Source: Acarospora socialis (taxonomy: Eukaryota; Ascomycota; Lecanoromycetes; Acarosporales; Acarosporaceae). Taken from it: a stretch of DNA of 64,000 bases. A model generated the notes under the pieces. It had not been told where the DNA came from. It saw only the letters and a program-made list of their open reading frames with translations, and searched no databases. The stretch covers positions 620,001-684,000 of the forward strand of contig JAMYGW020000007.1 of NCBI GenBank assembly GCA_025617375.2, read 5' to 3'. The position numbers and the translations under genes are program-made. This document shows positions 1-10,718 of this stretch, piece after piece. The first letter of the stretch is position 1; each line of letters begins with the position of its first letter.

Positions 1-719
1 CTGTGGTCGCGGTAGTGGAGTCCAGTGAGAGGTTCGAGGTACTGAGAAAAGATGTTTCCTCTTTGCCTGCGGCTAAGTCCACGTCGTCTATGGATCGTAT
101 ATGCCCAATCTGCGAAAGCCCAGTAGGCAGATGTTGGCACCTCATAGGCATGTAACGCCATGCCGGCGCTGTTAGGTCTTTTGATGTATCTGTTTGTGTA
201 TCTCTGCTACTGTCGGGGTCCAAGAAAGCAGGCAATAATTGTGTGCTCAATAGCCCAGTCTCCCATTGCAGACTGCTGGAATCCGGAGCTCCGGTAAGGA
301 ATATTAGTTGAGACCCTGGGGACATCATGGACGGAGCATTGCTGAGGGCAGCAAGAGTTGTCCTACACCGGGAGCACACTAATGGTGATGCAACCAATCG
401 GCACTGCCAGCTTTCCAGAGATGCTCAAGGACGCACATTACCAGGCTGATAATTGTCGATGGTAAGACGGACTGCCCGGCTTACTCGTACCCATGTGTCT
501 CCGGAGGAGATTGTACGCGCGGCCAGACCCACCAATAGTCATCTAAGCTTAAGTAGAACTGCTTCTTCAGTCAGAGAACTGTGCGGAGGATGGCTACTTC
601 GATGAGCAGGAGCAAACTGCGAGGGCGGAAGCTTTCCGCTCGCTGATATGTCAGCGGATCAGATAAGATCATAAGAGATCCATTTCCCCACGCCAAGCTG
701 CCCAGACGCGCTCCAAAAG
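1..719. other. intergenic, no supportable gene
   Basis: No open frame here shows codon bias, splice signals or a recognisable motif. The last part should hold the promoter and 5' UTR of the Aim32-like gene that starts at 720. A gene further left may reach into this stretch with untranslated sequence, but nothing shows it. Confidence 0.5.
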
Positions 720-1919
720 ATGTCCGCCCAGGTCCAGTCCATCCTCCGTCGCGGCAGTGCATTCCTACGGTCCCCCTCATCGAGATCGCACACAACGCGA
801 CCAACAAAGGACACATTTACTACCGCACCCAAAGGCACTCTATTCCCCAAGGTTGACCCTTCGGTTGACGGGGAGGACTGCGAGCATGACTGCGAGAGCT
901 GCACCATCAAATATCCGGCGAAGTGGAGTATCGACGAGGACGAGGAACTCTATGGGCATGTGAAGGGGTGGGCTACACACTTAGTTGTGGCGACTGGGAA
1001 GACGGATTGGACTAGGGATGTGGAGGATGAGAAGGGAAGCGTGATGGAGGCTGTGGTGAAGTGTGGGGTTACGCCTAACAATGGGGTAAGGTGGTGTAGT
1101 CAGGGTTTGGAATAATATTTGGGAAAGCTGAAGAGAACTGCGACATAGCGTCTGATGCTCTCGGCCTCGAATATACCACTGCCGCATGATCACCATGATC
1201 GCCCCGAGCACGAACGACCGACTACCGTGCTGCTCCTGCCATCCTTTACGATAGTCGACAATGTCACCCCCTCTTCAGTTCCTGAGTTAATCCATAGCTT
1301 CATCGATCATGCGCCCACAACGACGACACCCTTGAGTGTACTGCCAAGCTCGTCAGAACTCACCACCAATAGCACCAGCAACGGGTTTATGTCAACTCCA
1401 ATCACTAACCACAGCCCACCACATGACACCTCATCTTCATCTACAGAAGAACTCACACAGCCCAATCCACCTGTCGTGTCCCACCCATTTCACAGCCGCC
1501 CCTGTCCTCACCTCGCAGTCATCCTACTCTGCTCACAGAAGACGCGCGACGCCCGTTGCGGCCAATCCGCACCTTTACTTCGCCGCGAATTCGAGCGCCA
1601 TCTACGGCATCTCGGACTTTATCGTGACCTGCACGACGAGCGGCCTGGTGGCGTAGGGATATATTTCATCAGCCACGTGGGCGGTCATAAATTCGCCGCT
1701 AACGTTATGGTGTACAGGAGAGAAGCAATGAAAAGAGATGGCGATGAGGAGAAAGTGACTCTGAGTGGGGAAGCGTCACAGGGGATCTGGTTGGCTAGAG
1801 TGCGGCCGGAAGATTGTGAAGGTATAGTAAAGTTCACAGTGCTGAAGGGGAAGGTTGTCAAGCCGGATCGACAGCTGCGGGGAGGGTTCGATAGGACGAG
1901 AGCCCTTGTTAGTTGGTAA
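720..1919 (+). CDS. AIM32: sucrase/ferredoxin-like (Aim32-type) thioredoxin-fold [2Fe-2S] protein
   Basis: Two exons, 720..1085 and 1149..1919 (378 aa), joined in phase 0 by a 63-nt intron (GTAAGG...ATAG). Members of the sucrase/ferredoxin-like family (yeast Aim32, Apd1) carry a thioredoxin-like ferredoxin domain. What is seen: an N-terminal Cys cluster near residues 54-61 (CEHDCESC), the family start motif near residue 107 (ATGKTDWTRDV), a second Cys pair CSQKTRDARCG near 250-260, and the HVGGHKFAANV motif near 298-304 with the His residues the family uses as cluster ligands. The basic, Ser/Arg-rich N terminus could be a mitochondrial presequence, as expected for Aim32. A poorly conserved Ser/Thr/Pro linker separates the halves. 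The gene is convergent with DLT1, the 3' ends about 190 bp apart. The family call is firm; the Aim32 versus Apd1 orthology is inferred from the N terminus. Confidence 0.85.
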
Positions 1920-2112
1920 GAGACTGTAGGAGATGGAGTTTATGTCTTGCTTTGGAGGAAAAGAGAGTATTGCGGTAAATAGACTTCATTCTAAGCATTC
2001 GTTAGGGGTATCAAGCGTCCAAACTGGGCATATCCAAAACGACCGCTCCATTATCTTAGTACGAATTTTCATGCGCCGTACCTGTACTCCTGGAGTACTA
2101 CCATGGGAAACG

Positions 2113-3414
2113 TCACGTCTCAACGCTCGAAGTTATCGTGATAGTGTACGGCAAATCCAATGGACTCCTCGCCTCTGCTAACCTAATAACGCTGGACCCG
2201 GACCTCGTAGACGCCGAAAAAGACGCTGCTGTTTTGACACGTTTCATCGAAGCTGCTGACGGCGTTCTTGGCATCGGCGCGGGAGTTGTGGATGTGTGCG
2301 AGGCGTGGCGCTCTCGAGTCCGGAGATATGAAGGGGAGGTGCGAATGGTACCTTCGCTCCCGCTCCGGCTTCTGTCTGCTCCCATGAAAATCCTGTCGCG
2401 AATCGATGCTTTGTCGTCGACCTCGTCTTCCTCGTCCATAGCCGACGACTGACTTGACGCTTCTGAATTGTCGTTCAGATGCTCGTCATCCTTAGCTACC
2501 AGCTCCGCTATAGCAGCAGGGTCGACCTCTTTCATGCCTCTCAATATCTCGGCAAAAACTTCCATAAGACGTCTAAACTCACTCTCCGTTAAATCAGAGC
2601 CAGAAAACCGGGCCCTTTCGTAAAGTCCTAGGAATTCGGCGCCGAGATTCGGTGGGTCGATGAGGTTCAAAGATGTAAGATAAGACACGTAATCGCGCAA
2701 TCCCATCGTAGCAGGCCGTTGAAGAAGTTCGACGACTCGTGCATCTGGTATGAACACCGGTCGGTTGGTGTCATTGTCGTCGACATCTGTTGGGAAGAAC
2801 GTAGGGTCTGGTGGAGCAAGTGATACAGCTTTGGCCTCGATCAGGTGCGGTAGCTCAAGAATTACATCCTCGTAATGAAGATTTGGCAGATCGGTAGAAG
2901 AAGGCGAAGACCAACCCGCATGTGCTATGGGGCCCCAGCTGGGTATACTGGATCGTGCCTGAATAGGTGTACCGTCGTGCTTCGCACGTTGATCTCTCTT
3001 GCGGTTTGTCTGGTGTGCACTGTCCCTCGTCGCGCCATCTGCCACTTGCGAAGCCCCCCCTTGCCTCAGATTTCGAGGCCTTGCATCATAAGCAACTAGC
3101 GCACTCCGCGCTAGACCTTCGACGATGATCCGTCGTACGCTTTTGCCAACATCGCCCTTCTCCACCGGTATCCACGTCTTTGGTATTCCGGCGAGAATAG
3201 TCCTGTTTGTGTAAAGTCTACTGGCGTAGATCAAGACGGCGACGACGAGCGTTAGCACGTAAGCTCCGCCGATAACAGAGATATAATAGAATTGGCCATT
3301 CTTGTCGGCTTGATAGATGGTGTCTGCAGGAGTAATGAGAAGGAGGACGACAAGGACAAGAGTGAGAATAGTAAAAGTTGTACTATAAAAGATGCGGAAG
3401 AGAGGAAGGTGCAT
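2113..3414 (-). CDS. DLT1: Dlt1-family membrane protein (defect at low temperature 1)
   Basis: Single-exon gene of 433 aa. The N terminus has two membrane segments, about residues 8-29 and 44-64, followed by the highly conserved fungal Dlt1 block with motifs ASRLYTNRTILA, IPKTWIPVEKGDVGK and RRIIVEGLARSA. The remainder is a cytosolic tail that is Ser-rich and probably disordered at the C terminus. Yeast DLT1 mutants are sensitive to low temperature; the biochemical role is unknown. The ATG at 3414 sits directly before the first membrane helix and matches the family start. It is divergent from the broken dioxygenase gene, starts 323 bp apart, and convergent with the Aim32-like gene. No frame problem is visible. 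Confidence 0.9.
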   Translation of the reverse strand: MHLPLFRIFYSTTFTILTLVLVVLLLITPADTIYQADKNGQFYYISVIGGAYVLTLVVAVLIYASRLYTNRTILAGIPKTWIPVEKGDVGKSVRRIIVEGLARSALVAYDARPRNLRQGGASQVADGATRDSAHQTNRKRDQRAKHDGTPIQARSSIPSWGPIAHAGWSSPSSTDLPNLHYEDVILELPHLIEAKAVSLAPPDPTFFPTDVDDNDTNRPVFIPDARVVELLQRPATMGLRDYVSYLTSLNLIDPPNLGAEFLGLYERARFSGSDLTESEFRRLMEVFAEILRGMKEVDPAAIAELVAKDDEHLNDNSEASSQSSAMDEEDEVDDKASIRDRIFMGADRSRSGSEGTIRTSPSYLRTRERHASHTSTTPAPMPRTPSAASMKRVKTAASFSASTRSGSSVIRLAEARSPLDLPYTITITSSVET

Positions 3415-3736
3415 TTTGGGCGCACATTGCGCCGGGCTTCCTTGGTGGATTGAAGATTGATGTTACTCTGCCTACGAGTACTCGTGGAGTCCACGGTTGA
3501 TGACTCAGCTTCGTCGGCGTACTCGTATCCTAACTCGGACGAAATAACTCAGGGCATCTACCGTGTGATATCAAGGCAAGCTTATCAGCTGCTGCAATGT
3601 TGGCACCTCGTATCAGCGTGCAGAGCGTGTGTTCATCACAACCAACTATAACATCTTACTCTATGGCCAGCGTGTCACTGTACTGGTAATAAAGTCTCAT
3701 TTCCCCTTGAAACTATCTTCAGTCTAAACCAGAAAT
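3415..3736. other. intergenic between divergent DLT1 and the dioxygenase pseudogene
   Basis: About 320 bp that should contain the DLT1 promoter. No coding signal or repeat was recognised. Confidence 0.4.
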
Positions 3737-4770
3737 ATGCCGGGTCTTGCCTCAGGACACGAGACACTCTCCAATTATCATGAGAGGAAGCTGAACAACA
3801 ATGAGACTAATGCTTCGGTCGGCACGAATGGTGCCGACAGAAAGAGCGGAGCGAGTCAACATCTGAAAGATGCTGTTCCCAATGTCCGCTCACTGCCCAG
3901 TTCTGTTTCGGTTGACGAGGTTGTGGAAGCCCTAAGATCGCTGGTGGTGTTATATTCCAGGATGCCGTCTCACACGAAGACATTGATAATATCGAAGTTT
4001 AGGGTGAATTCTATATGAATCTATCCAAGGTCTCGATTTCCCTGCATGGCTCAAGCCAACCTCAAGCCAGAGGACCTCCGGCCTCTCTTGGATAAGGATA
4101 ACCGGTGGGAAGGTGACTTCTTCCCCAGGCAGACCCGCCGGCGTTACGCTCTAACAGGCAACTCTCGCACCTGCGTTGAGAAAGTCGTTAGGCATCCTCT
4201 GTATCAAGGAACTTGCAACAAATTCCTCACGACGCGGATTGGTTCTGGAGTGGTTCACGAAGACCTACGCAACATCTGCCCCGCAGATCCAGATCACGGT
4301 ATGCTTCTCCATCAATCCCGGCGCACACAAGCAGCCACTGCACCGTGCCAACTTGGCCTATTATGTCATAGCCAGTAAAATAGACAAATTCCCTAACGAT
4401 TTTCCAAAGAGACACAGGTTTGGGATGCTTCGTGGCAGCCAAAGATGCTACGGTCGAGAATGGGGCTACAAGGTTTATTCCGGGTAGCCATCTGTGGGAA
4501 CACGAGTGGGAGCCCGACGATGATCTCGTCGAGTACGCAACGCCCAGGAAAGAGGACGCATTCATGCTGTTCGCGTCTTGTTACCACGGCGGTGGAGCAA
4601 ATCAGACAACAAACCCGGAGAGACTGCTCTTCAGCTGCTTCATGACCCGAGGATGGCTCAGACAGGAGGAGAATCACTATCTTGCCATCGATAAAGAAAT
4701 AATGAAGACGCTACCGGTCGAAGTGCAACGACTGTGTGGCTATTCCATAAGTGAGCGGTTCCTGGGCTAG
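3737..4770 (+). pseudogene. phytanoyl-CoA dioxygenase (PhyH/AsaB-like) family, multiply frameshifted
   Basis: Conserved PhyH-family segments run in order but in different frames. The start at 3737 reads to about 3933 (ending DEVVEAL). The continuation (IAGGVIFQDAVSHEDI) needs a one-base shift at 3933/3934. A plausible intron, 3997..4066, leads to the PEDLRPLLDKDN / HPLYQG segment. The frame then changes twice between about 4225 and 4255 before the PQIQITVCFSINPGA segment, and again near 4405 before GCFVAAKDAT and NGATRFIPGSHLW, which read to the stop at 4768-4770. Intact members are Fe(II)/2-oxoglutarate oxygenases of about 290-310 aa with an H-x-D...H metal triad; here the first motif reads LHRAN, where the family has LHRDD, so the metal-binding Asp is also lost. 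The distal His (CYHGG) remains. The lesions are single-base indels rather than C-to-T changes. A sequencing artefact is unlikely given several lesions plus a lost ligand. Confidence 0.85.
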
Positions 4771-5951
4771 GTCGAAAGTACAGACCTCACGATAGTTCTG
4801 GATCCAACTTTGAAGGTAAGATAGACGTAGTCATTTTCTTCTAAGTGCTCGCTAACCATGTACGGGAGTAGGGCAATATGGATATGCTTCATAGACGAGG
4901 AGCCAACTGGTGTGGCCTAAGCTATGAACTGCTCTCTTGCAATATAGTCAATGAATTATTGTACTAACTGTTAGCATCTATGGTTTGTTTATGCGGTCAC
5001 CACCGGTTTGTTCTTGGGTTCTGGGTCGATTGGATTTCCTACCAATGCATAGCCCTCTATGTGCACTTAGGTTTGGTCTCATGTAAACGCCATTTGTCAG
5101 TACCTAGGTAACAGTCGAGTAAGGAGAGACGGAGATTGCTGTGACTGTTGTGGCATTCTGAAAACGCAACAGCCACAAGTATCACACTGAAATCATATCA
5201 GTGTCACCTTGTCATTAGTCCGGAATTCGATTGACTGATGAAAGTACAGACATCAGCAGGAAGACACCGAGGATATTATCCATAAGGTACATTACAGGTT
5301 ATGTCGTTTCCCTTTGATCTGGCTTACATGAACTCCCATACGCCCTCGGACCTCCCAAAGCCTACAAGTTTTGACCGAGAGCTTCACGCACGCTCCAATT
5401 TTGACATGCTTATACTTGAGCGCTATGCATGAGACAAGCGTAAATGTCTGTTTGGGTTGGCTTCGACCTGAGGTTGTACTGCTCCCCTACTTCGCATCTG
5501 CAAGAGCGGTCAAATTGCCACTGAACACAACGTCGGGAACCCAATCAACATCACGTCCCCAAGCAAGTCACTGCGGGGAACCTTTTGAAGATGCCTTATC
5601 TCCACAATATGCTTATCTAGCAGGGAAATCTGACACTGTCAGACAAATCCTTTTCGCACGCACACTTATCAAGGGTCCCCGCAGACCGACGGGGATACCA
5701 TCATTGGGCTTGCAGACTACCTTACCTCTGTCGGCATAAGATGGAGAGGCTGGTCAATCCTTCCTCCAGCAAACTTGCCGAAACGACGTGAGTCTCGATT
5801 CAGGGTCGTACTGTAGCTGCAGCTTCAGCAGCCGCATGCCCTGTGCGAGAATGCCTGTTGTGATGCGGTACACTCTGCCGCTGGATCCTTAACGCTTCGA
5901 CATATATATTCGCGCATAGGCACGTCGTGAACCCGTTTGCAGTCGCATACA
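4771..5951. other. intergenic, no supportable gene
   Basis: About 1.2 kb between the dioxygenase pseudogene and the permease. One open frame of 122 codons lies at 5371-5739, with no motif and no splice partners. The last few hundred bases should include the permease promoter. Confidence 0.45.
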
Positions 5952-7859
5952 ATGCCTCTCAACAATCTAGGTCCCCAAGTTCTCGCTACAACAAAAGATC
6001 TATATCCAACAGCAACGGGTAGCAAGAATGCATCAAGCGTCGATATCGATGATCTCGAGCTCGAGGCGGTTGGCTACCGCCGCCAGATGCCTCGCCAGTT
6101 TTCCGTTTTCAGTCTCATGAGCCTGTCTTTTGCGCTGACCTGTACCTGGTCGGGCACAGGAGCTTCGATGGGCGTTAGTCTGACAGAAGCTTCAAGTGCC
6201 GGGACAATCTGGTCGCTGCCCGTTGCTGGTAAGTGAGGTGCCCTGTGCCTGACCTCATAACGAAAATATGGACAATTGGAGCGGTGATATTTGAAGCTAA
6301 TCCCTCCCAGCCGTTATGACTTTCATTGTGTCGTTGGGTATGGCGGAGTTGGCTTCGGCGTATCCGATTGCGGGTGCACAATATTACTGGAGTTTCATGG
6401 TTTCCAACGTCAAGTATAGACCTTTTGCTGCTTACGTGTAGGTTAGCCAAGGCCAGTCTCGGATGGTGTTGCTGATGCCGAGTCCAGAACTGGATGGATG
6501 TGCCTCCTTGGTTGGTGGCTGGCTGCGGGCTCGGTCTGCAATTTCGTGGCCTCCATGGTGCTATGAATCGCAACTCTGTGGTATCCAGAGTATTCGATAC
6601 AACACTGGCACCAATGGCTATGCTATTGTGCGATAATCTGGCTTGCGTTTTTGTTGAATGTATTCGGGTCGAGATTGATACCACTCTTCAACAAGTTCAT
6701 CCGTACAGTCATCCGATCGATCGTCTCCAGCGTCAGAAGAGCTAACAGTAGCTTGACAGTGTTCCTTGCATGTATCTCGCTGACCGCGACGTCCATCACT
6801 TTCTTGGTTTGCTCCCGTAGCAGATATCCCTCTGGATCGTGGATCTTCAGCGACAAGACGAACTCAACAGGCTGGTCGAGCGATGGATTTGCCTTTATCC
6901 TGGCAGTTAGCAATGCTGTATATGCATTTCTCGGGACAGACTGCGGTGCTCATTTGTGCGAAGAGATACACAATCCCGGTAAGAACGTCCCGAAGGTGAT
7001 CCTGTATCCGGTTGCCATGGGCCTGGTGACGGCTTTCCCATTCGCTGTTTCCTGCATGGCTGCGATTACCGACCTTCCCAGTGTTTTGGCCACTCCTTCT
7101 GGGTTGCCTTTGATTGAGATATACTACCAAGGCACCGACTCTCGTGTGGGTAGTACTATTTTGATGGTCCTATTTGCCGTCTGTTTCTTTGGCTGCGCAG
7201 TTGCGAATGGTACGACCAGCTCGAGAACGATGTGGGCGATTTCCCGGGATGGTGCTCTGCCTTTCTCCAGGTCCTGGATGCAGGTCAGCCCACGGTTTGA
7301 GATGCCTGTCAATGCAATCCTACTTTCTGCAACCGTTGTATCGGTAAGAATCCAGTTCATCCCTTCACTACGGCGTTGACAGGCCTCTTAGCTTTATGGT
7401 TTGATCTTTCTTGGCTCCACCACCGCCTTCTCAGCCATGATAGGTGTCGCCATAATCTTCCTTCAGACCGCTTGCGTCATCCCCCAAGCCATCCTCCTCT
7501 ACCGGGGCCGCGACAAAGTCCTGCCCCCGCGGTACTTTTCCCTTGGCAGATACGGAACGGCCATCAACCTCACCGCCGTGGCCTGGGTTCTATTCCTGGA
7601 CGTGGTGTACTTTTTACCCACCGCCATGCCCGTAACGATAGCAAACATGAACTACGTGTCCGTTGTCACTGTCGGGTTGACTGCATTTATCACAGGTCTT
7701 TGGTTCGTTTCGAAGAGAAGGACTTTCACAGGGCCGCGGATCAACCTTGAAGAGATTAGAAGAAGGCGTGAGCAGGCGTTGCATGGGGTTATTCTAGACG
7801 TGGCTGATGAAAAGACGGGAAGCGATCCCGAAGTAGGGTTTGGCAAAGCCGGGGCATGA
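5952..7859 (+). pseudogene. APC-family amino-acid/GABA permease, interrupted by one in-frame TGA
   Basis: Five exons fit cleanly: 5952..6228, 6311..6437, 6488..6702, 6760..7343 and 7392..7859. All four introns are GT-AG and keep the frame. They give a product of 556 codon positions, the usual length for fungal GABA/choline-type permeases of the amino acid-polyamine-organocation family, which have 12 membrane helices. Recognisable blocks are TGASMGVSL in helix 1, MAELASAYPIAGAQYYW, CGAHLCEE, GLPLIEIYYQGT and PPRYFSLG. The one lesion is TGA at 6564..6566 in exon 3, between ...NFVASMVL and IATLWYPEY. Both sides align with the family, so the codon stands where an ordinary residue is expected. The substrate cannot be told from sequence. 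Alternatives to a pseudogene are a base-call error or stop-codon readthrough; the context is not the classic TGA-CTA readthrough signal. No other damage is seen, so any inactivation is recent. Confidence 0.75.
6564..6566 (+). other. in-frame TGA inside the permease reading frame
   Basis: Codon-by-codon reading of exon 3 from 6489 gives conserved permease sequence up to CTA at 6561-6563, then TGA, then conserved sequence again from ATC at 6567. No GT-AG pair nearby removes it. Confidence 0.85.
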
Positions 7860-8450
7860 TAGATCGTGTATATGCGTGCGGCAAGCACCAAAGGACAATC
7901 GGATTAGACATCTGAACTAGTCGCTTTTAAATCGAGCACAAAACCACGCTCACAAGCAGGGTTTCTCTAGACGCGAGGATGTTACAAGCTGAAATGATTT
8001 ATCCTGCCTTCGCACTTGTAGAATTGAAAGTACGGGGGTAGGAAGTACTCCGTAGAGTCGAGGTTTAAACGATGTACAGTAGCGGTGGACGAACATTCTG
8101 ACCACTAGAAATGCCGTAGCGACATCGACTATACCTTACCGTTTCTTGACGATAAGGGTTGTCTATATCTCGCACAGTTGAGAACACATGTCTTTAAGGA
8201 CTATATAGGAATGCAAAGAGCTCCAATAATACAATAACATTGCTAGATCCATCTCGCTCTCCTACGCTCTTCAATTCCTTGATTGATCTCTCTCTCCTGG
8301 TCTCCATTCGTTTGGTTTCTTCCATCCTTGGACGCAAGCCCGAGGAGGCCCCGTGGCGTACTTTTACTGCACGTGTTTCATTTCTAGTAGTCATCTATAT
8401 ATTGCTACTGGAGAAGCGTACAAAGCTTTCTCGCGCATCTTCCGTCCCTG
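7860..8450. other. intergenic between permease and arsH
   Basis: About 590 bp. Contains the presumed arsH promoter. An open frame at 8240-8500 overlaps the arsH start but has no recognisable motif. No repeat seen. Confidence 0.45.
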
Positions 8451-9705
8451 ATGCGGCGTCAATCGACGAATGGCTACGCAGACGCAGCAGCGAACGCTAA
8501 GCTCAACGCGGACCATTCGAAACCTGAACGACCTGCTACCAGCTTCAAGAACACCAACTCCAAGTCTTCAGTCGAGTATCGGACACTCGCCGTCTCTCAA
8601 TGTGAGGATGATCCTCAGATTAGGAAGAAATACCGTCCTTTCATCCTGGATGACGAGGCGGCGAATGATTGGGTCGACGACCTTGAGCTAGATGCGGTGT
8701 TGGATATGGCGGACAGAGACCTACGAGAAACGAAAGAGAGATTGAAAGTGCTGGTGCTATACGGCAGTCTCCGCCGAAGGTCCGTATCCCGAGCCCTCCA
8801 TGGGGAAGTCTACCATGGAGGGTGGTTGGCCTAAGAATACTGTACCAACCCGTTGTGCTGCAGATCATACTCCCGGTTTGTTGCTTTAGAAGCATCTCGC
8901 ATTCTCTTTCGGCTCGGTTGTGATGTCCGTGTATATGATCCTAATGGGCTCCCTGTCAAGGACGACGTCCAGCATACGCACGAAAAGGTGCAGGAGCTGA
9001 GAGAGCTCAGCAGGTGGAGTGACGGGCATGTCTGGATCTCGCCAGAGCAGCATGGAAATCTGGTACGCAGTCGATGTTTTCTCTCCTCGTTCCTGCTCTA
9101 TTCGCTGCTACGCACAAAATTGTAATCTTCGCGGCGCCAAATCTGGCCGACGATCATTACGGGAAAGGTATGCCAGCTGATGTAAATACGCAACGTCGCA
9201 ACAGACTGCTGTCTTCAAGAACCAAATCGACTGGATCCCTCTCACAAGCGGTAGCGTTCGACCCACGCAAGGCCGCACCCTTGCCATTGGCCAAGTCTCC
9301 GGTGGCTCACAATCTTTCAACAGTGTCAACTCCCTTCGAATCCTTGGCCGATGGATGCGAATGTTCACGATCCCTAATCAATCGTCGATACCCATGGCAT
9401 ACACGCAGTTCTCGGACGAGGGACAGCCCGACGACCAGCGACTAATCCCTAGTGCCAACAGAGACCGTCTCGTGGATTGCATGGAGGAATTTGTGAAGTA
9501 CACGATTTTCATGAGGCCGCATATAGAGCTGTTCTCCGATCGCTTCAGCGAAAGGACGGAGAGACAGAGGCAAGAAGCTAAGATCAGGGGAGAAAAGGAG
9601 CTTGAGCTGCGTAGAGCTCGGGAGGGTGAGAAAAGCACGAATGGCAAGACTCAGGTCGAGGAGGTAGATAAGACGAAACGACGCATATCAATCACTGATA
9701 TCTGA
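8451..9705 (+). CDS. arsH: ArsH-type NADPH-dependent FMN reductase (organoarsenical oxidase)
   Basis: Three exons, 8451..8779, 8864..9062 and 9205..9705, give 342 aa with intact frame. Conserved ArsH blocks run through all three: [14 protein letters not shown] (FMN phosphate loop, about residues 103-116, made by splicing), [48 protein letters not shown] and RILGRWMRM. ArsH flavoproteins oxidise trivalent organoarsenicals and reduce metals or quinones using NADPH. The first ~90 residues are an acidic, poorly conserved extension typical of eukaryotic ArsH; the ATG at 8451 is the most upstream in-frame one, but an extra 5' exon is possible. Intron 1 holds a 10-bp hairpin, and intron 2 is 142 nt, long for this window. 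The neighbours are transporters, but no arsenite efflux gene (acr3 type) or arsenate reductase is in view. Confidence 0.88.
8794..8822 (+). repeat. 10-bp perfect inverted repeat in arsH intron 1
   Basis: CCCTCCATGG at 8794-8803 is followed by a 9-nt loop and its exact complement CCATGGAGGG at 8813-8822. The whole hairpin lies inside the 84-nt intron 8780..8863. Confidence 0.8.
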
Positions 9706-10718
9706 CACGCTGTGAGAGAAAAAAGATGTTAATTGTACGAGTACCTTGATGCGTTTTCAGTGTGATAGACTCGGACTAGGAACAGATCAAACAGGCGTGT
9801 AGTCGGCAATAGATCTATTGTCGTTCCGGTTATCATGGGGTGAGACACCATGGAAAGGGCAACTTATAATCTAAACTACACCATCAACTGAGTAACTGCG
9901 CTGCTTGGACCTGGCGGTGTAGCCCTTCGTTCGACCTCGAGATACAAAGGATGTGTCGAAATCTATAGCATGAGGTAACTAGAGCTTTCCCCCAGTTCTT
10001 GAAGCCACAGGGCTGTGCCGATCTGACTGTCGTTCATTGAGGTAAACAGCCATTCTACTGGGCATATCACAGCGTCTCTCACTGCGCCTTAGAGTCTGGT
10101 GGGGGGTTTCCCCCGCCTATGATGGCGGCGCAAACGGCCCGAGAGCCGGTACCGTTACTGATCTCCCCGTGCTCCGTAGTGGAAGATCCACAGACTCTTT
10201 TCGGGCAAACGCCAATATTCTACACCAATTGAAGCCGCACCGCATGCGCCGTAAGCTACGCGATAAACACGATATATCTGCAGAACAGTCTCGGAGTGGC
10301 TGATTGGATTTCTCGAGATCAAATTTATATGCGGCGACGTGCAGCAAGCGGATGATAGGGTGATGGAGTTATTATAAGTTCATAGGCCGCTGGAACCACC
10401 CCTCTCTACAAACCTGCAGGTGTGGGGTAGCTGGAGTCGTGCATGATGGGACAAGCATATCTCATATGAACTGAATTACTGCAAAGTACCTTCTGTTATC
10501 TAATCTGGTTCTCACGTCATTTGGGTGACCTCTGGTGTGATTGTTGATAAGGGCTACCTTATCAATTCCCTGGTTAGCACGTTTTTCTGTTTCCTGACTA
10601 GCTGTGTTTGAAACAAGCCCCTCGTGGCATCACATCAAGCAACTGCTTCTCCATCTTCAAGACATATTCTGTGTCCTCGCTCATGGATTGCTCCATGTAG
10701 CATTGGGCAGTGGGCAAT
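9706..10718. other. intergenic, no supportable gene
   Basis: About 1 kb between arsH and the MFS gene. Several short open frames overlap each other on both strands without motifs. A short G-run/C-run pair near 10100 could fold but is too short to call. Confidence 0.45.

Noticed and set aside
3737-4770. Repeat-induced point mutation as cause of the decay
   Set aside because: The lesions are single-base indels without an excess of C-to-T changes or AT enrichment.
5371-5739. 122-codon frame between pseudogene and permease
   Set aside because: No motif, no splice partners and no codon bias.
6175-6684. 169-codon minus-strand frame opposite the permease
   Set aside because: Shadow of the permease exons, crossing two of its introns.
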